From: Xanthoparmelia taractica
Taxonomy: Eukaryota > Ascomycota > Lecanoromycetes > Lecanorales > Parmeliaceae
Length of the DNA stretch: 47,654 bases
Direction: 5' to 3'
Assembly (NCBI GenBank): GCA_033085395.1
Contig: JANQBS010000281.1
Location: forward strand, 1-47,654
The position numbers were made by a program, and so were the translations under genes. Positions 13,301 through 24,480 of the stretch are shown one piece after another. The number at the start of each line of letters is the position of its first letter. Position 1 is the first letter of the stretch. The notes under the pieces were generated by a model that saw nothing but the letters and a program-made list of their open reading frames with translations, made no database searches and was not told the origin of the DNA.

Positions 13301-14405
13301 ATCGGCCTTCGTACATGTGATGGCAAGCTCTGACACTATTATTGCTCTGCTCATAACAAGTATCGAACTACGTATGATCGAACTTCAAGAGCTGAAAACT
13401 TCGGACATTGAGAAGAATCTGGACCACTTATACGGAAATTCTAGGCTGTCAAAGGCAGAACCGCTTCAAGTAGGAAAAGCAGGGCAAGAACTAGATAAAA
13501 TACTAAAGTGGCTTTAAGATAAGGCAGTTAAGCCCATTCTATTAGAGCTCGGGTACTATCCAAGATCCAAGAGGCGCCATAGCAACCAGCTACCACGCTT
13601 GTGGTGGTGTGCGAGCGATATAACGAGCAAATTGCCCTTTCACGCTGCAGGTGAAGGGGCAGAAAGTGTGAATAGTGAGAACGTATATGACTATGCAGTC
13701 TGTTCTGTTACGGCTTCTTTGACGACACTCAAGATGGCTCGGGGATTAACTGCACCTTCGGAGAAAATCTTGAATAACGGCATACTGGCCTTAAGCATGT
13801 CGACAACGCTCGAACCGGGATAGTTGCCCTTGAAAGCCGAGAAAGAGTTGAGATTAATCAAGGATACTATAAATATAATTCCGATCAATCTGACTAATCC
13901 GAGAAAAGTTGATGTTGTAAAAAGGCTAAGTGAGCATGGTATTATTCACTTCATTTACCATGGCACATCGATAGCTGAAGACCCTTCTTCTAGCGCGCTT
14001 ATTCTGGGTCACCAGGAAGCGAGTGTCGCAGAACGTTTGATTGTAATGGAACTAGGCACCATCGACTTTGGAAAAGCACGAATAGCATATCTGTCTGCAT
14101 GCTCGACAGCGGAGAACTCGAGCTATAAGCTCTCGGACGAATCAATCCATCTGACCAGTGCTTTTCAGCTCGCTGGCTTTTTGCATATTATTACGGCTTT
14201 CTAGGAAGCGAAGAATCGAGGCGCCATTCCTCTAGCAGGCTCGTTCTACCGGAACCTCGCTGGAGCAGTCACGGAATTAAATACATTCGAGAGCAATCAT
14301 GATGTTGTGGCGTATGCGTTTCACAACGCTCTTTGTGAGATACATCAGGACAAGAAGAGTCGCAATCCTCTCTATTGGGCACCATTCGTCCATATAGGGG
14401 CATAG
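10326..14405 (+). pseudogene. CVNH - TPR-like - CHAT peptidase fusion, broken by nonsense codons
   Basis: One reading frame runs from the ATG at 10326 to the TAG at 14403, about 1,359 codons, with no frameshift but 13 internal stops (10449, 10470, 10557, 11016, 11628, 11865, 12060, 12231, 12378, 12879, 13515, 13821, 14202). After a roughly 80-residue N-terminal segment, 10575-10955 matches a two-repeat cyanovirin-N homology domain, a lectin fold: GNF..SSRDF, LEAQC, NGEY, then RISNDNGRLKLI. From 11040 to 13500 it is helical and TPR-like (for example ALYAAEATGSSAEEVALSIL). The CHAT domain, a caspase-like cysteine peptidase of clan CD, fills 13590-14400: LPRLWWC, LPFHAAG, VYDYAV, the catalytic His in FIYHGTS (13959-13961), the catalytic Cys in SACSTAEN (14100-14102), DESIHL, AFQLAG, and the terminal YWAPFVHIGA. 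Several stops sit where the family has Trp, as expected of TGG to TAG by RIP. The stop at 11016 could instead separate two genes, although the frame is shared. Confidence 0.8.
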
Positions 14406-14585
14406 CAATTTGGTGCTACTGTAGACAGACTATTCTCGCTAAGAGACTCTAAAGGGATCACCTTTTATAACACCACCCCCCGTCCTAGAGCGAGCTCCTG
14501 CGAGATAGAAAATAATCTATATCACATTATGTCTTACGAGGACGTCTTCGGGGACGAGAGGATTCTTGCGTAGATTCAGCAATTG
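14406..14585 (+). other. In-frame extension downstream of the CHAT domain
   Basis: The CHAT frame stays open from 14406 to a TAG at 14571 and then to the CAA-TTG codons at 14580-14585. It reads QFGATVDRLFSLRDS and later MSYEDVFGDERILA. This may be genuine coding sequence if the TAG codons at 14403 and 14571 were once TGG, or it may be 3' UTR. Confidence 0.4.
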
Positions 14586-14689
14586 GCAACGCTTCCAATA
14601 GTTGGACCAGTCGGTCTAGGCCTTAGACTAATTCAATGGTAGTCCGTCCAACACCTGGACCGGTTTAACTGTTAATATAAAGCCTTATC

Positions 14690-15945
14690 TAGATCCGATC
14701 AGATTCTTTATAATTAATAGCTATATTGATAAAGTAGTATTTTTCTCCGCTTGCTACTAAGAATACGCCTATTATAATTATCTAGATATACTTTAAGCTT
14801 TCTACGATAGCGCTAAAATCGTCGTCGTTTATAACTTTAAAAGAATATTTCGACTTTAATTATAACGTATTTTCTAATCTATTTTTAACGAATCTCGCGC
14901 TATATTTAATATCTTTCAAAATAGATTTTAGATCTAACTCGTCGTTTTTAATTACTTTTTAATTATATAGAAAGATTAACAAAGTATAAATTATAGATCT
15001 ATTAAGTATACTCTATTAAGATATATTCTCGATCTATAAGATAAAATAAAGATTAGTATCTTATATAAGATAAATAATAATAAAATATAACGAGATAAGT
15101 AAGCGTAGAAGAAGTACTATAGTCGACTAACGCTTAAGTAATAGAAGATTCTATATTCTTGAAAACTCAATAACACCGAAGTCTCCACATCTCGCCGTTG
15201 GTATCAAGCGATATCTCGATTATATTAGAAATATCTAGCTAAGCTTCTTTATATAAATTAGATCGCGTTATAAAAGATAGATAAAATTACGATAACTATA
15301 TTAGAGTTTATAGTTTTACGAGTCTCGATATTAGAATCTAAGAGATTACGAGATTACGAGATTAAGTAAGAGAAGTGTTAGGGACGTACCCTGGATCCTA
15401 GACACAGCATGCTATCATCGGCAAAAAGTAAATTTAGGTTTTAGCAGACTTTACTCTCTAGCGTCGTTAATGATATTCGTTAGCTCATATCTATTATTAA
15501 AAGCCCGATAAGCTCGATTAGTAATTTTAAATTCTCGTTAATATTATTAATAACTCTTTTAATTATTAGCGATATTAGCGAGTTTTATTATTTAATTTAT
15601 AGTCGTCGAAAATTCAATTAGTTACGATCTTTATTCTAAATCTATTACTTTCGTAATTATCGTATCTTTATCTATCGCATTATACTTATACTTTTAATAT
15701 ATTATCGCTCTTTTCATATATACTTTAACTATTTATATTATTTAAGATTAAGACTACGTTAAGTCTATTTTAATAGTTAATACTATATTTATTTTTATCG
15801 TAAATGCAGTTAAAGAAAATATTAGTATTTCTTAAAGTCGATCTTTATCTTAATCTATTAATATCTAGACTAATTTTAATATTACTCGCTTAATTCACGA
15901 TCTATTATATCTATTCTAAGCTCTATTACTCTATTATTTAACTCG
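14690..15945. repeat. RIP-mutated DNA left of the LTR element
   Basis: AT-rich, CpA/TpG-depleted sequence without a domain I can name. A minus-strand reading at about 14750-14830 (NDDDFSAIVESLK) is similar to one at about 37110-37170 (RDDVDFNAIALGLK), so the two may be copies of the same repeated family. An unmutated island lies at 15376-15450. Confidence 0.5.
15376..15450. other. Unmutated island, possible truncated LTR
   Basis: About 75 bp with normal CpA/TpG begins TGTTAGGGACGTACCCTGG, resembling an LTR start. No right end was found. Confidence 0.25.
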
Positions 15946-15950
15946 CTCTA

Positions 15951-16158
15951 TGTTACGAGTGTGACGACCACATAGGCCTGCAACACCAAGTCGGCTTACC
16001 TTTCCAATTGGGACTACGGCTTTCCTTCCCAATTGGGACTAGCCCCTATAGGCCTTGGCGTTCCTCATAGATATTCCTTCCCAGCTAGATAGTTTCTCCT
16101 TAGACTTAATTTATTTATTACACATTATTATTAACTTAATCTAATTATAGTCCTAATA
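15951..16158 (+). repeat. 5' LTR of the Ty3/Gypsy element
   Basis: Starts TGTTACGAGTGTGACGACC and ends CCTAATA, where the 3' LTR has CCTAACA. It differs from the 3' LTR at about 18 sites, every one a transition. Confidence 0.93.
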
Positions 16159-19100
16159 TTAAATTAAGTTTTATCTCCTTATTACGCTCGTTAAACGTAC
16201 GAGCTAAAAAAACTCGTTTATAATATAACCGACGACTTCGAAAGACACTAACACGTATTATCTCAGGATTAATATCTTTCAAATCATACGAACGTACTAT
16301 TAGAAGACCTAAACTATATAAAATCACTAAAGACTTATAAGCAAGCGAGATTAAAGAAATTGCAGCAAGATAGCTTCTAAATTATACGAAGTGCCTCCTT
16401 ATAATTAAATATTAATAGTATAATATAATTAAAATCAACTTATATTAATTATTTAGGCGAATTAAAGAACTATATCTCAGCGACTCCTAGTCTTTACAAC
16501 GCATCGAACAATTAAGAAACGAATACACACGCCCCCCGCAGAGAACCTCACTATAAAATCAACATCTACTTAATATACTTAACACACTCACTCAACACTC
16601 GACTCCGCGACGCGACTGTGAGTTACGCGATTAGTCTATCGATTAATGTGCTCTAAACGTATTTCTGGTACGATTTAATCATTCTATTATTAATTAATAT
16701 AGCAGTTAGAGTCGTATATATACGCTAATAAAAATTATTTATATAACTTTCTTCTTACTTCCCGACGTCACATATTAATAGAGCGTTCTCTAAAGTCTAT
16801 CCGTCTATAAGCACACCTTATTTGAATAACTATTACGTGTGTTATAATCGACTTAAGGCACTTACTATAAACTTAGTTAAATTCGTCCTCACCGTATTAA
16901 TTTTAATTTCGACTCGGACGGGTTTCGTATAAAAAAGTAATTCTATTTAAAAGTTCGAAGAAAATTATCACTTTCTTATAAAATCGAACGATATCTTAAC
17001 ATCAATCACTTAACGATCTATTTATAGTCTCTATAGAATACCTCGAGGTACGAAGTAAGGCGCAGGGGGTCCTTAGGCGAGCATCGATTCCATAATCTAC
17101 CTCACGCTATTTCTCAATCTAGAACGTTATCTTAAGAATACTCTAAATCGACGAGTATCTATACTATCTAGAAACACTTTTCGCGCGCTTAAGAATCTTA
17201 TCTTCGTCTAAAACATAGTCACTTAAGAATAGCTAGTTTAATAAATTAATACGAATTTTAAAGAGTTTTTAACTATCTTAAATAAGCTCTATAAATAACG
17301 TAATCTCGGGGTAAAAGTAACTTAATTATACGACTCTCTACTTAAAGAAAATTTGAATTATAAGCGAAAATATGAAAAAGAACAAAGAAAGAAGAAGAAG
17401 ACTAGGACTATACTCGATTAACTTTAAGTAATTTATAATCATTTATAATAATAAGTGTAGAATCTTTAATATCAACTTTAAAGATCTCGAGAGAGATTTA
17501 TTAATTCGATATAGATTTAAACCTTAGCTAGACGCTTCGAAAAGTTCTCTCACTCTTTAATATTAATTAATAATAAAGAATCTTAATAAGATAACTAAAT
17601 TAATTAAATATCTAATAAGCTAAAGATTAATTAAGATTATTTCGATAATAAGATAATTAAGATCGCTTACGTTAAGTTACGCACTAATAAGAAAGTAGCT
17701 AAAGTTATCTATACTTAATCTTATTATCTAAGTTTCGATTTTTATTAAACTATTAATAAGATTTTAGACGATTTATAAAAATTATTTAAGGACTCGAATT
17801 ATAAAGTAAATAGAGCTCGCGAGTATAAGACCTTAAAGTAGAAAGATCTCTCGTTTAACGATTTCTATTAAGATTTTAAATATCTCGCTATAGAGTTAAG
17901 TATATTAAATAAAGTCTAACTTCGGGATATAAATAAGAAACTCGCTTCTCGTTTTCGTATAGTCTAGACTAACTCTTCTATCGAGTTTATCACGATATTC
18001 GCCTTAAAAATATTCTTAATTCGAATAGATAATAAGCATTATATTATATATTAGAAAAAGATAATTAAGAAGGTCAAGGACGTAGTAAATAAGGCACGAG
18101 TCTTTAAGCGTGTAACGTTTATATCTAATTCTATAAACATCTCCTTTCCTCGAATAAATTTAATTTCTCGACGCTTATTTTTCGCTATAGAATAATAATA
18201 GCGAAAGGCTATTAAGAATTAGAAGAAAGATATCTACTATATCTATTATAAGAAGAGACACTTATTATTCGCTTATTCGAAACGTTAACTCTTTTATTAA
18301 ATTAATAAGATAAAAGACCAGATTAAAGAGAGTTTTGTAAAATCGAAATTTAAATAATTTAACTCGAAAAACTCGTAATTTTATCTATAATCACGAATTA
18401 AGGTAAGGTTCTATTTTTATATAATCTGGAGAAGGCTCGACGTGAGTTATTCGTCTTAAAATCGTTTTTAGCCCAAGAAAGCCTAACTTTTTAAGAGAAG
18501 GTTTATCACATTCAAATCCTTATTGATATAGAGGCTATTAAATACGTGTTCGTTAATAAACGCCTAGTTTACAAGATTTATTAGCTACTAAACATATAAC
18601 TCATTTCTCTTATAAAGTCTAGACTAATTCGAGACTATAACGAGTAATTTAGTAAGAAACTTATTACTCACGTTATATATTCAAATCTTATTCTTTCGAG
18701 GCATAAGGAACTTATAATCTTAATACTTATAGCGAATTTAAGATAATATATAGTTATCCTAGATAAGTCATGAATAAATTATTTTAATATGCTTCTAGAT
18801 ATAAGCAACGACTCTATTCTCTTTCGAGATTATTTATTATAAACTTCTACTATTTCTATTATTTATTTCTTTATTAAATCTATATTCTCGATTAAGATTT
18901 TTATTTTAATTTAATCTCGGCCTAAAATTCTTATTCGTCTATAATCTATGTCTAAGAATTATTTATTCTCTATTTATAGCATCGCTATTATTCTCTTTGC
19001 GATACTAATTAAGTAGACGAAGTACTTTAGAATTTAATTATTCGCGATATCGATAAAAGATATCGATCGAGATATAGTATATAATATTGAGTCTAGGGCG

Positions 19101-22100
19101 AAAGAAATTAGTCTTTCTTTAGTGAAGACTATTATTTAAAATTTAGATAACGTTAAGAAGCTACTCTCTCCTTAGTATTATAAATTCTTAGACGTCTTTA
19201 ATTAATTTAAAGTCGATTAGCTCTCTTTATATTGCTCTTATAATTATAAGATTGAGTTTATTAATAATTTTAAGTTATCTTAAAGTCGCGTCTATCGTAT
19301 ATCTTTTTATAAGCTTTAAAAGATTAAAGAATATCTAATAAATAATCTATTTAAGGGCTTTATCACTTCTAGCAAGACTTTTTATTCGTTATTAATTTTA
19401 TTCGCCCTAAAGATTAACGATAATCTTTATTTTTACGTGAATTATCGGAAATTAAATACTATAACGAAATGTAATTGATATTCACTTTCTCTAATAAAGA
19501 AGGTTATTAATAAAATTAGAGAATATCGATATCTCACTCGTCTAAATATTATCGTCGCATTTAATAAGTTACGAATAAACCCCGATAGTAAGAACTATAT
19601 AATCTTTATTACAGTCCTCGAAGCGTATAAGTATCGAGTATTATCCTTCGAACTAACGAATAGATCGAGCACGTTTCAATAATATATTAATAATATTCTA
19701 TTCGATTTCATAAATAACTTCTATTAAGTCTATTTAGACGATATTCTTATTTATAGTTAAAAGAAGACGAAATATCAAAAGCACGTTAAATAAGTTCTTT
19801 AACGTCTGCGAGAGACTAATCTATAAATTAATATCAAGAAATGCGAATTTAATGTAAAAGAGATCGTGTTTCTAAGAATTATTATATTAGAAATTAATCT
19901 ACGAATAGACTCTTATAAGATCGAGATTATACTTAATTAAAGTATCTCTACGAATCTAAAGAAGATTTAAGACTTTATAAAATTTATAAACTTTTATTAA
20001 CGCTTTATTTATAAGTTTTTTAAGTTAATTAGACCTCTAATTAATCTTACGAAAAAGAATACTTTCTTCGTTTAAAACGAGATTTATATTAAGTTATTCG
20101 AAGATCTAAAAAAGCGTGTAATCACTATCTCGATTCTACGTTACTTTGATTTTAAACGTTAGACTATTCTTAAGATCGATTCTTTTAACTACGTGCTAAG
20201 AGGGATTTTATCTTAATATAATAACGATAAAGTTCTTTACTCGATAATATTTTATAGTAAAAGTATAATTTCAGCGAAATATAATTATTATATCTATAAT
20301 AAAGAGTTGCTAGTAATTATTCGATGCTTCGAATATTGGCGATTAGAATTAGAATATATCGAGCTATTTATTCAAGTGTTCACTAATTATTAGATCTTAA
20401 AGATCTTTATAAAAAATAAGGAGCTTATACGCCATTAAGCTCGCTATTTAGATATTCTATCTAAATTTAATTTTTAAATTATCTTTCGTGCGGGAATAGC
20501 TAATAGCAAAGCCGACGCCCTAATAAGAATACTATTATCTATCTCAGCGAACGAAGCTAATAAAAGAAGTTAATATTAATATCAAACGATCCTCATCTCG
20601 GATCGCGTTTAAATTCGAGTTATAGAAATCGAAGAAGATTTATTTAAACGAATTCACAAGGTTAATTAAGAGAACTCTATATATAACGAATTTCGTGAAG
20701 CGATGAGTCATAATTAAGTTAAACTTCATGGTCACACGCTAAGTAAGTGTTATATCGTCGATAGGGCCCTCTTTAAGAACGAATTGTTATGGGTCTCGAT
20801 CGAGTTTTATATGAAGCTATTAAAAGAGATTTATAATTAATCTTCTAGCGATTATTTAGGAATACGAAGAACGATTAACTTACTTCTACGTTATTATTAT
20901 TAGCCTGGCTACGTTAAGACGATTAAATAATATATTCGTAACTGTTATTACTATTAACGTAGTAAAGCCCCACGGGATAAAATAAATAAATTGTTAATAT
21001 TACTCTTAATCCCCTAAGGTCGTTGGTAAGACGTCTCTATAAATTTTATCACTAATCTATCTCTATTAGACGGTTTTAACGCTATCTACACCCTTATATA
21101 TTATCTTATAAAAGAACGTTATTACGTATCGTGTTATTGAAGAGATAACGATTATTTATTAAAGGAACTTATTTGAATTCTTATATGAAACCTCTTTCGA
21201 TTATACGAGCTATTATAATCTCTTATATTAGATAGGGGTATATAATTTATATCTACGCTCTGAAAGAGCCTCTGTAAGCGACTACGTATTAAGATTAACT
21301 TATTTATTATATATTATCTCGAGACGGATAATTAGATCGAGAGGGCTAATTAGAATATAAAGCGGGGCCTTCGTATCTATTATAATTACCTGCAAGACGA
21401 TTAGGTTAAATGAATTCTTATAATAAAATTCAATAATAATAATAACACCTTATTCGCTATATTCCTCACCCTCTTCTACTTTAATCGAGGTTTTTATTCT
21501 TATATATTCTTCGATCGAGATTATACTTCTTATAAGATCATACGCGAGCGTTTATAAGTCTTAAAGATAGAAGATATTATAACTAAGATGAAGAAAATTC
21601 TAGAATTTAAACGATCTTAACTAGCGAAAACACGTAGAGTTATAAAAATATAGATGAACAAATATCGTAAGAAGATTACTTACAACGTGGACGATTGAGC
21701 TTAACTATCGTCCAAGAATATTAGAATCGAACGCCTCTATAAGAACCTCGAAAATAAGTAACTCGACCCATATAGAATTATTGAACGAGTCGATATCTTA
21801 TATCGTTTAGAACTCCCTTATAATATAAGAATTTATTAAGTCTTTAGCTCTAAGATACTTAGGCCTGCGACTATAAATTCTCTATTAAAATAGAAATACG
21901 ATTTTTCTAGATTTATAATAATTAAACGAGAAAGAGTTATAAAACGTAAACGATATATTAGACTTTAGGCGTTACTATGGGCGACTTTAGTATAAAGTTA
22001 AATAAATCGATTTAAATAGAGATAATAACTAATACTATATCGATTAAGATAAGTTCGAAGACTTTAAGAAAGTGGTGAATAAATTCCATAGATGGTATTC

Positions 22101-22324
22101 CAGCAAACTACGCTAGGCCCGATATGGAATCAGACTTCGATTGGTTTTTATTTATTATTTGAATCTATTCGTTAGAAGCCCGGTTAGCCGCGAGTAAATC
22201 GAAATATTTTATAATTCGTTCCTACATAATAGTATGCGTTCCTTCTAGGCGTTCTGGATCATTTCTATATGCGAATATTATTCTTCTATAGCGCTGGGAT
22301 ATCGCTATTTGAGGGGGGGGGTAA

Positions 22325-22532
22325 TGTTACGAGTGTGACGACTATATAGGCCTGTAACACCAAGTCGGCTTACCTTTCTAATTGGGATTACGGCTTTTCT
22401 TCTCAATTGGGACTAGCCCCTACAGGCCTTGGCGTCCCTTATAGATATTTCTTCCCAGCTAGATAGTTTCTCCTTAGACTTAATTTATTCGTTACACACT
22501 ATTATTAACTTAATCTAGTTGCAGTCCTAACA
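22325..22532 (+). repeat. 3' LTR of the Ty3/Gypsy element
   Basis: Starts TGTTACGAGTGTGACGACT and ends CCTAACA, followed by the CTCTA duplication. It is immediately preceded by a G-rich polypurine tract and TAA. Confidence 0.93.
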
Positions 22533-22537
22533 CTCTA

Positions 22538-22970
22538 AAAAATCTTATATTTTTTATCGCTTATAATATTCTCTCTCTATTAAAGATACTCTTCGTTTTT
22601 TAAATTACCTCTATATTATAATTTATTAAGTGTTTATTTATTATTAGCGACTATTTACTTTAAGAGTCGATCGTTATTATACTTAAGTATTAAGATATAT
22701 ATATCTTCGTTATTCTTATTGTTATCTTCGTCTAGCTATCTCTTCTACTTATATATTATAACGATTTTAATATTTTTAAACTTCTTTATACATTAAGAAT
22801 AATATTAGTCGTTAAGTCTTTTTATAAATAATCGAGTTATAAGATAATTTATCTTCTTATTCTTATTCTCTTCGATATTATTTATTATTCTTCGATAAAA
22901 ATAATTAAATTAATTAAAATATATAGAGCTCTTCTCTTTAAGCTCGCGCGCGACGATTTCGTAATTTAAT
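22538..22970. repeat. RIP-mutated DNA right of the LTR element
   Basis: This continues the mutated sequence interrupted by the LTR element at 15950. No domain was recognised. Composition returns to normal at about 22975. Confidence 0.5.
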
Positions 22971-22972
22971 AT

Positions 22973-24480
22973 AGCTTGACGGTTATACTATCAAAAGTGC
23001 AATTGCTAGACTGAGATGGTCGTTTAACGTCTGATCTCAGTCAATGTGAGTTTGAACACGAAGAGATTAGGGAGCTGTTGGGTCGAGAAGATTATCTACT
23101 CTTTAAAAGATAGGTCCTTGACGTTGAGAATATCGTGAGACGACTTGTAAGATGTGTTCGAGACGGTGCATTAGGGAAAGACTATATGCAAAGAGTAGCC
23201 TCAGTGGTCGGAGAGATTTGGAAGCGATCCATATATAAGGTAAGCGAACTGGGCTACGTCAGTAGTACACTATCTTAACAATCCCAACATAGACGACACA
23301 AGACGAAGAGGATCTGCAGCTGTTGAGAGCTATCAAAACTGCGATGGACCCTGGCAGAGAATATGCGAAGACCTATAAGCAGTTAAACGTTATATGGGAA
23401 GATCATTACAGCAATTACATGAATGAAATGTACTCGGCCTGGGACGATGCAACATGGAACCTGAGCGAGATAGAAACTTTGAACCTCTTCTCTCGCCTCG
23501 AAAGCTTAATTTAAGCCCTCAATTATATCGCCCTTACCGTATAGCCAAAGAAAGAGAAACTATCGGACTTCACCCAGGAAACGGTTATGATCTGCTGGCA
23601 TTTAGATCCGAATAAGCTGAATATCAGCGAAATGTTGTCCAGTTTATCATCAAAGGATGCTCTGCCCCAATATGGGCTTTTGGAGAGGGTATTTTAAAAC
23701 CATTCGAGAAGTCGAGTCTCGATCGACGATATTCGGCCTGGTGGAAAATATAGAGATGAAGTTGCTTCATGGAGTCCTCAAGTTTAGGCATATGTCTAAC
23801 TCTATTCTAGGTATCTGCAAGTTACTGATGAGATTCCAGAAGGATTCCCAAACATACAGCGGGACTGGCTGGTTGATTAACAATGATACTATTGTTACAG
23901 CTGCGCATAACGTATACAATAGTCTTCAAGACACGTTTTCCATCAAGGTCGATGTCCATATAGGTCAGACCACGCAAAATACGATAATTGACACGAAAAA
24001 GGAGCACAGGCGGGGCGCGTCTGTTGCTGTATATTGGGGCTATTATATCGAGTATAAAACGCGGCATGACATCGCCATTATCAAACTTGACCATTTCTTT
24101 ATCGACGCTTCCCCAATAGCATCACAAGATTGTCCGCTACTCGTCAATAATCCAACTGTTAGAGTTGTGGGCTATCCCGGGAATCTACCCGTTAATCAAT
24201 AGATAAAAGGTTTTGACATGTACGTGAGCGAATGTCAGATTCCGAATTATTCGCTCCATGACACCGGTTTTAAACTAAGATATATGCTGGATACGTACAA
24301 AGGTAAGTGTACCTCTTCTGATTTACTTTTGCCCATGCATGTTAACCGCCTTCAGGCAATTCTGGAAGCCCAATTCTTGCAATTGCCTCTGACGGCACTT
24401 TTGAGTCGATCGAAGTTTATTCGGAGGAAAGTAACGCGAATTACGGTAGCGCACTTGGCCACGAAGGGAATCATTTATGA
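22973..24480 (+). pseudogene. Trypsin-like serine peptidase with N-terminal helical region
   Basis: Exon 1 (up to 23239) reads EFEHEEIRELLG and VASVVGEIWKRSIYK. An intron at 23240-23292 (GTAAGC...CATAG, 53 bp) joins it in phase to DEEDLQLLRAIKTAMDPG and a region ending near 23770. A second intron, ending near 23812, changes frame into the peptidase domain. There SGTGWLINNDTIVTAAHN carries the catalytic His (23906-23908) and RHDIAIIKLD the Asp (24068-24070). After an intron at 24303-24355 (GTAAGT...TTCAG, 53 bp), GNSGSP supplies the Ser (24361-24363), and TGA ends the gene at 24478. The full S1 triad is thus present. Stops at 23012, 23512, 23542, 23695 and 24200 (TAG/TAA/TGA) break the gene, mostly of RIP type. 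The 5' end is lost into the insertion at 23005 or continues from the CHAT gene. No signal peptide is visible, so an intracellular role is likelier than a secreted one. Confidence 0.8.

Larger units (their letters stand above)
15951..22532 (+). mobile_element. Complete Ty3/Gypsy LTR retrotransposon, 6,582 bp, RIP-mutated
   Basis: Two 208-bp LTRs (15951-16158 and 22325-22532) bound the element, and CTCTA duplications at 15946-15950 and 22533-22537 flank it. Internally on the plus strand there is a gag region (about 17390-18420) ending in a zinc-knuckle relic near 18233-18280, a protease relic near 18500 (ILIDIEAIKY), RT at 19330-19800 (VNYRKLN, TRLNIIVAFN, VYLDDILIYS), RNase H to about 20560, and a Ty3-type integrase from about 20810 (zinc-binding region, WPGYVKTIKQYI, then the core) to about 21850. 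A polypurine tract, GAGGGGGGGGG, sits just before the 3' LTR. Zinc-knuckle Cys positions now read as Tyr and stops are frequent, so it is non-functional. No chromodomain could be confirmed. Confidence 0.92.
14577..23005. mobile_element. Nested composite insertion between the CHAT and trypsin-like genes
   Basis: The left edge, CAGCAATTGGCAACG followed by AATAGTTGG, resembles the terminal repeat of the hAT MITE at 1628 (TTGGCAACG, AATAGTTGG). The right edge, reverse-complemented, reads TAGCAATTGCA, then CTTTTGATAGTATAACC, an imperfect inverted match to the left edge. GCAATTG also occurs as a direct copy at 14579-14585 and 22999-23005. The simplest reading is an old hAT-type element, later RIP-mutated and invaded by the Ty3/Gypsy element at 15951. 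The exact ends and target duplication are uncertain, and I saw no transposase in the mutated part. Confidence 0.5.
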
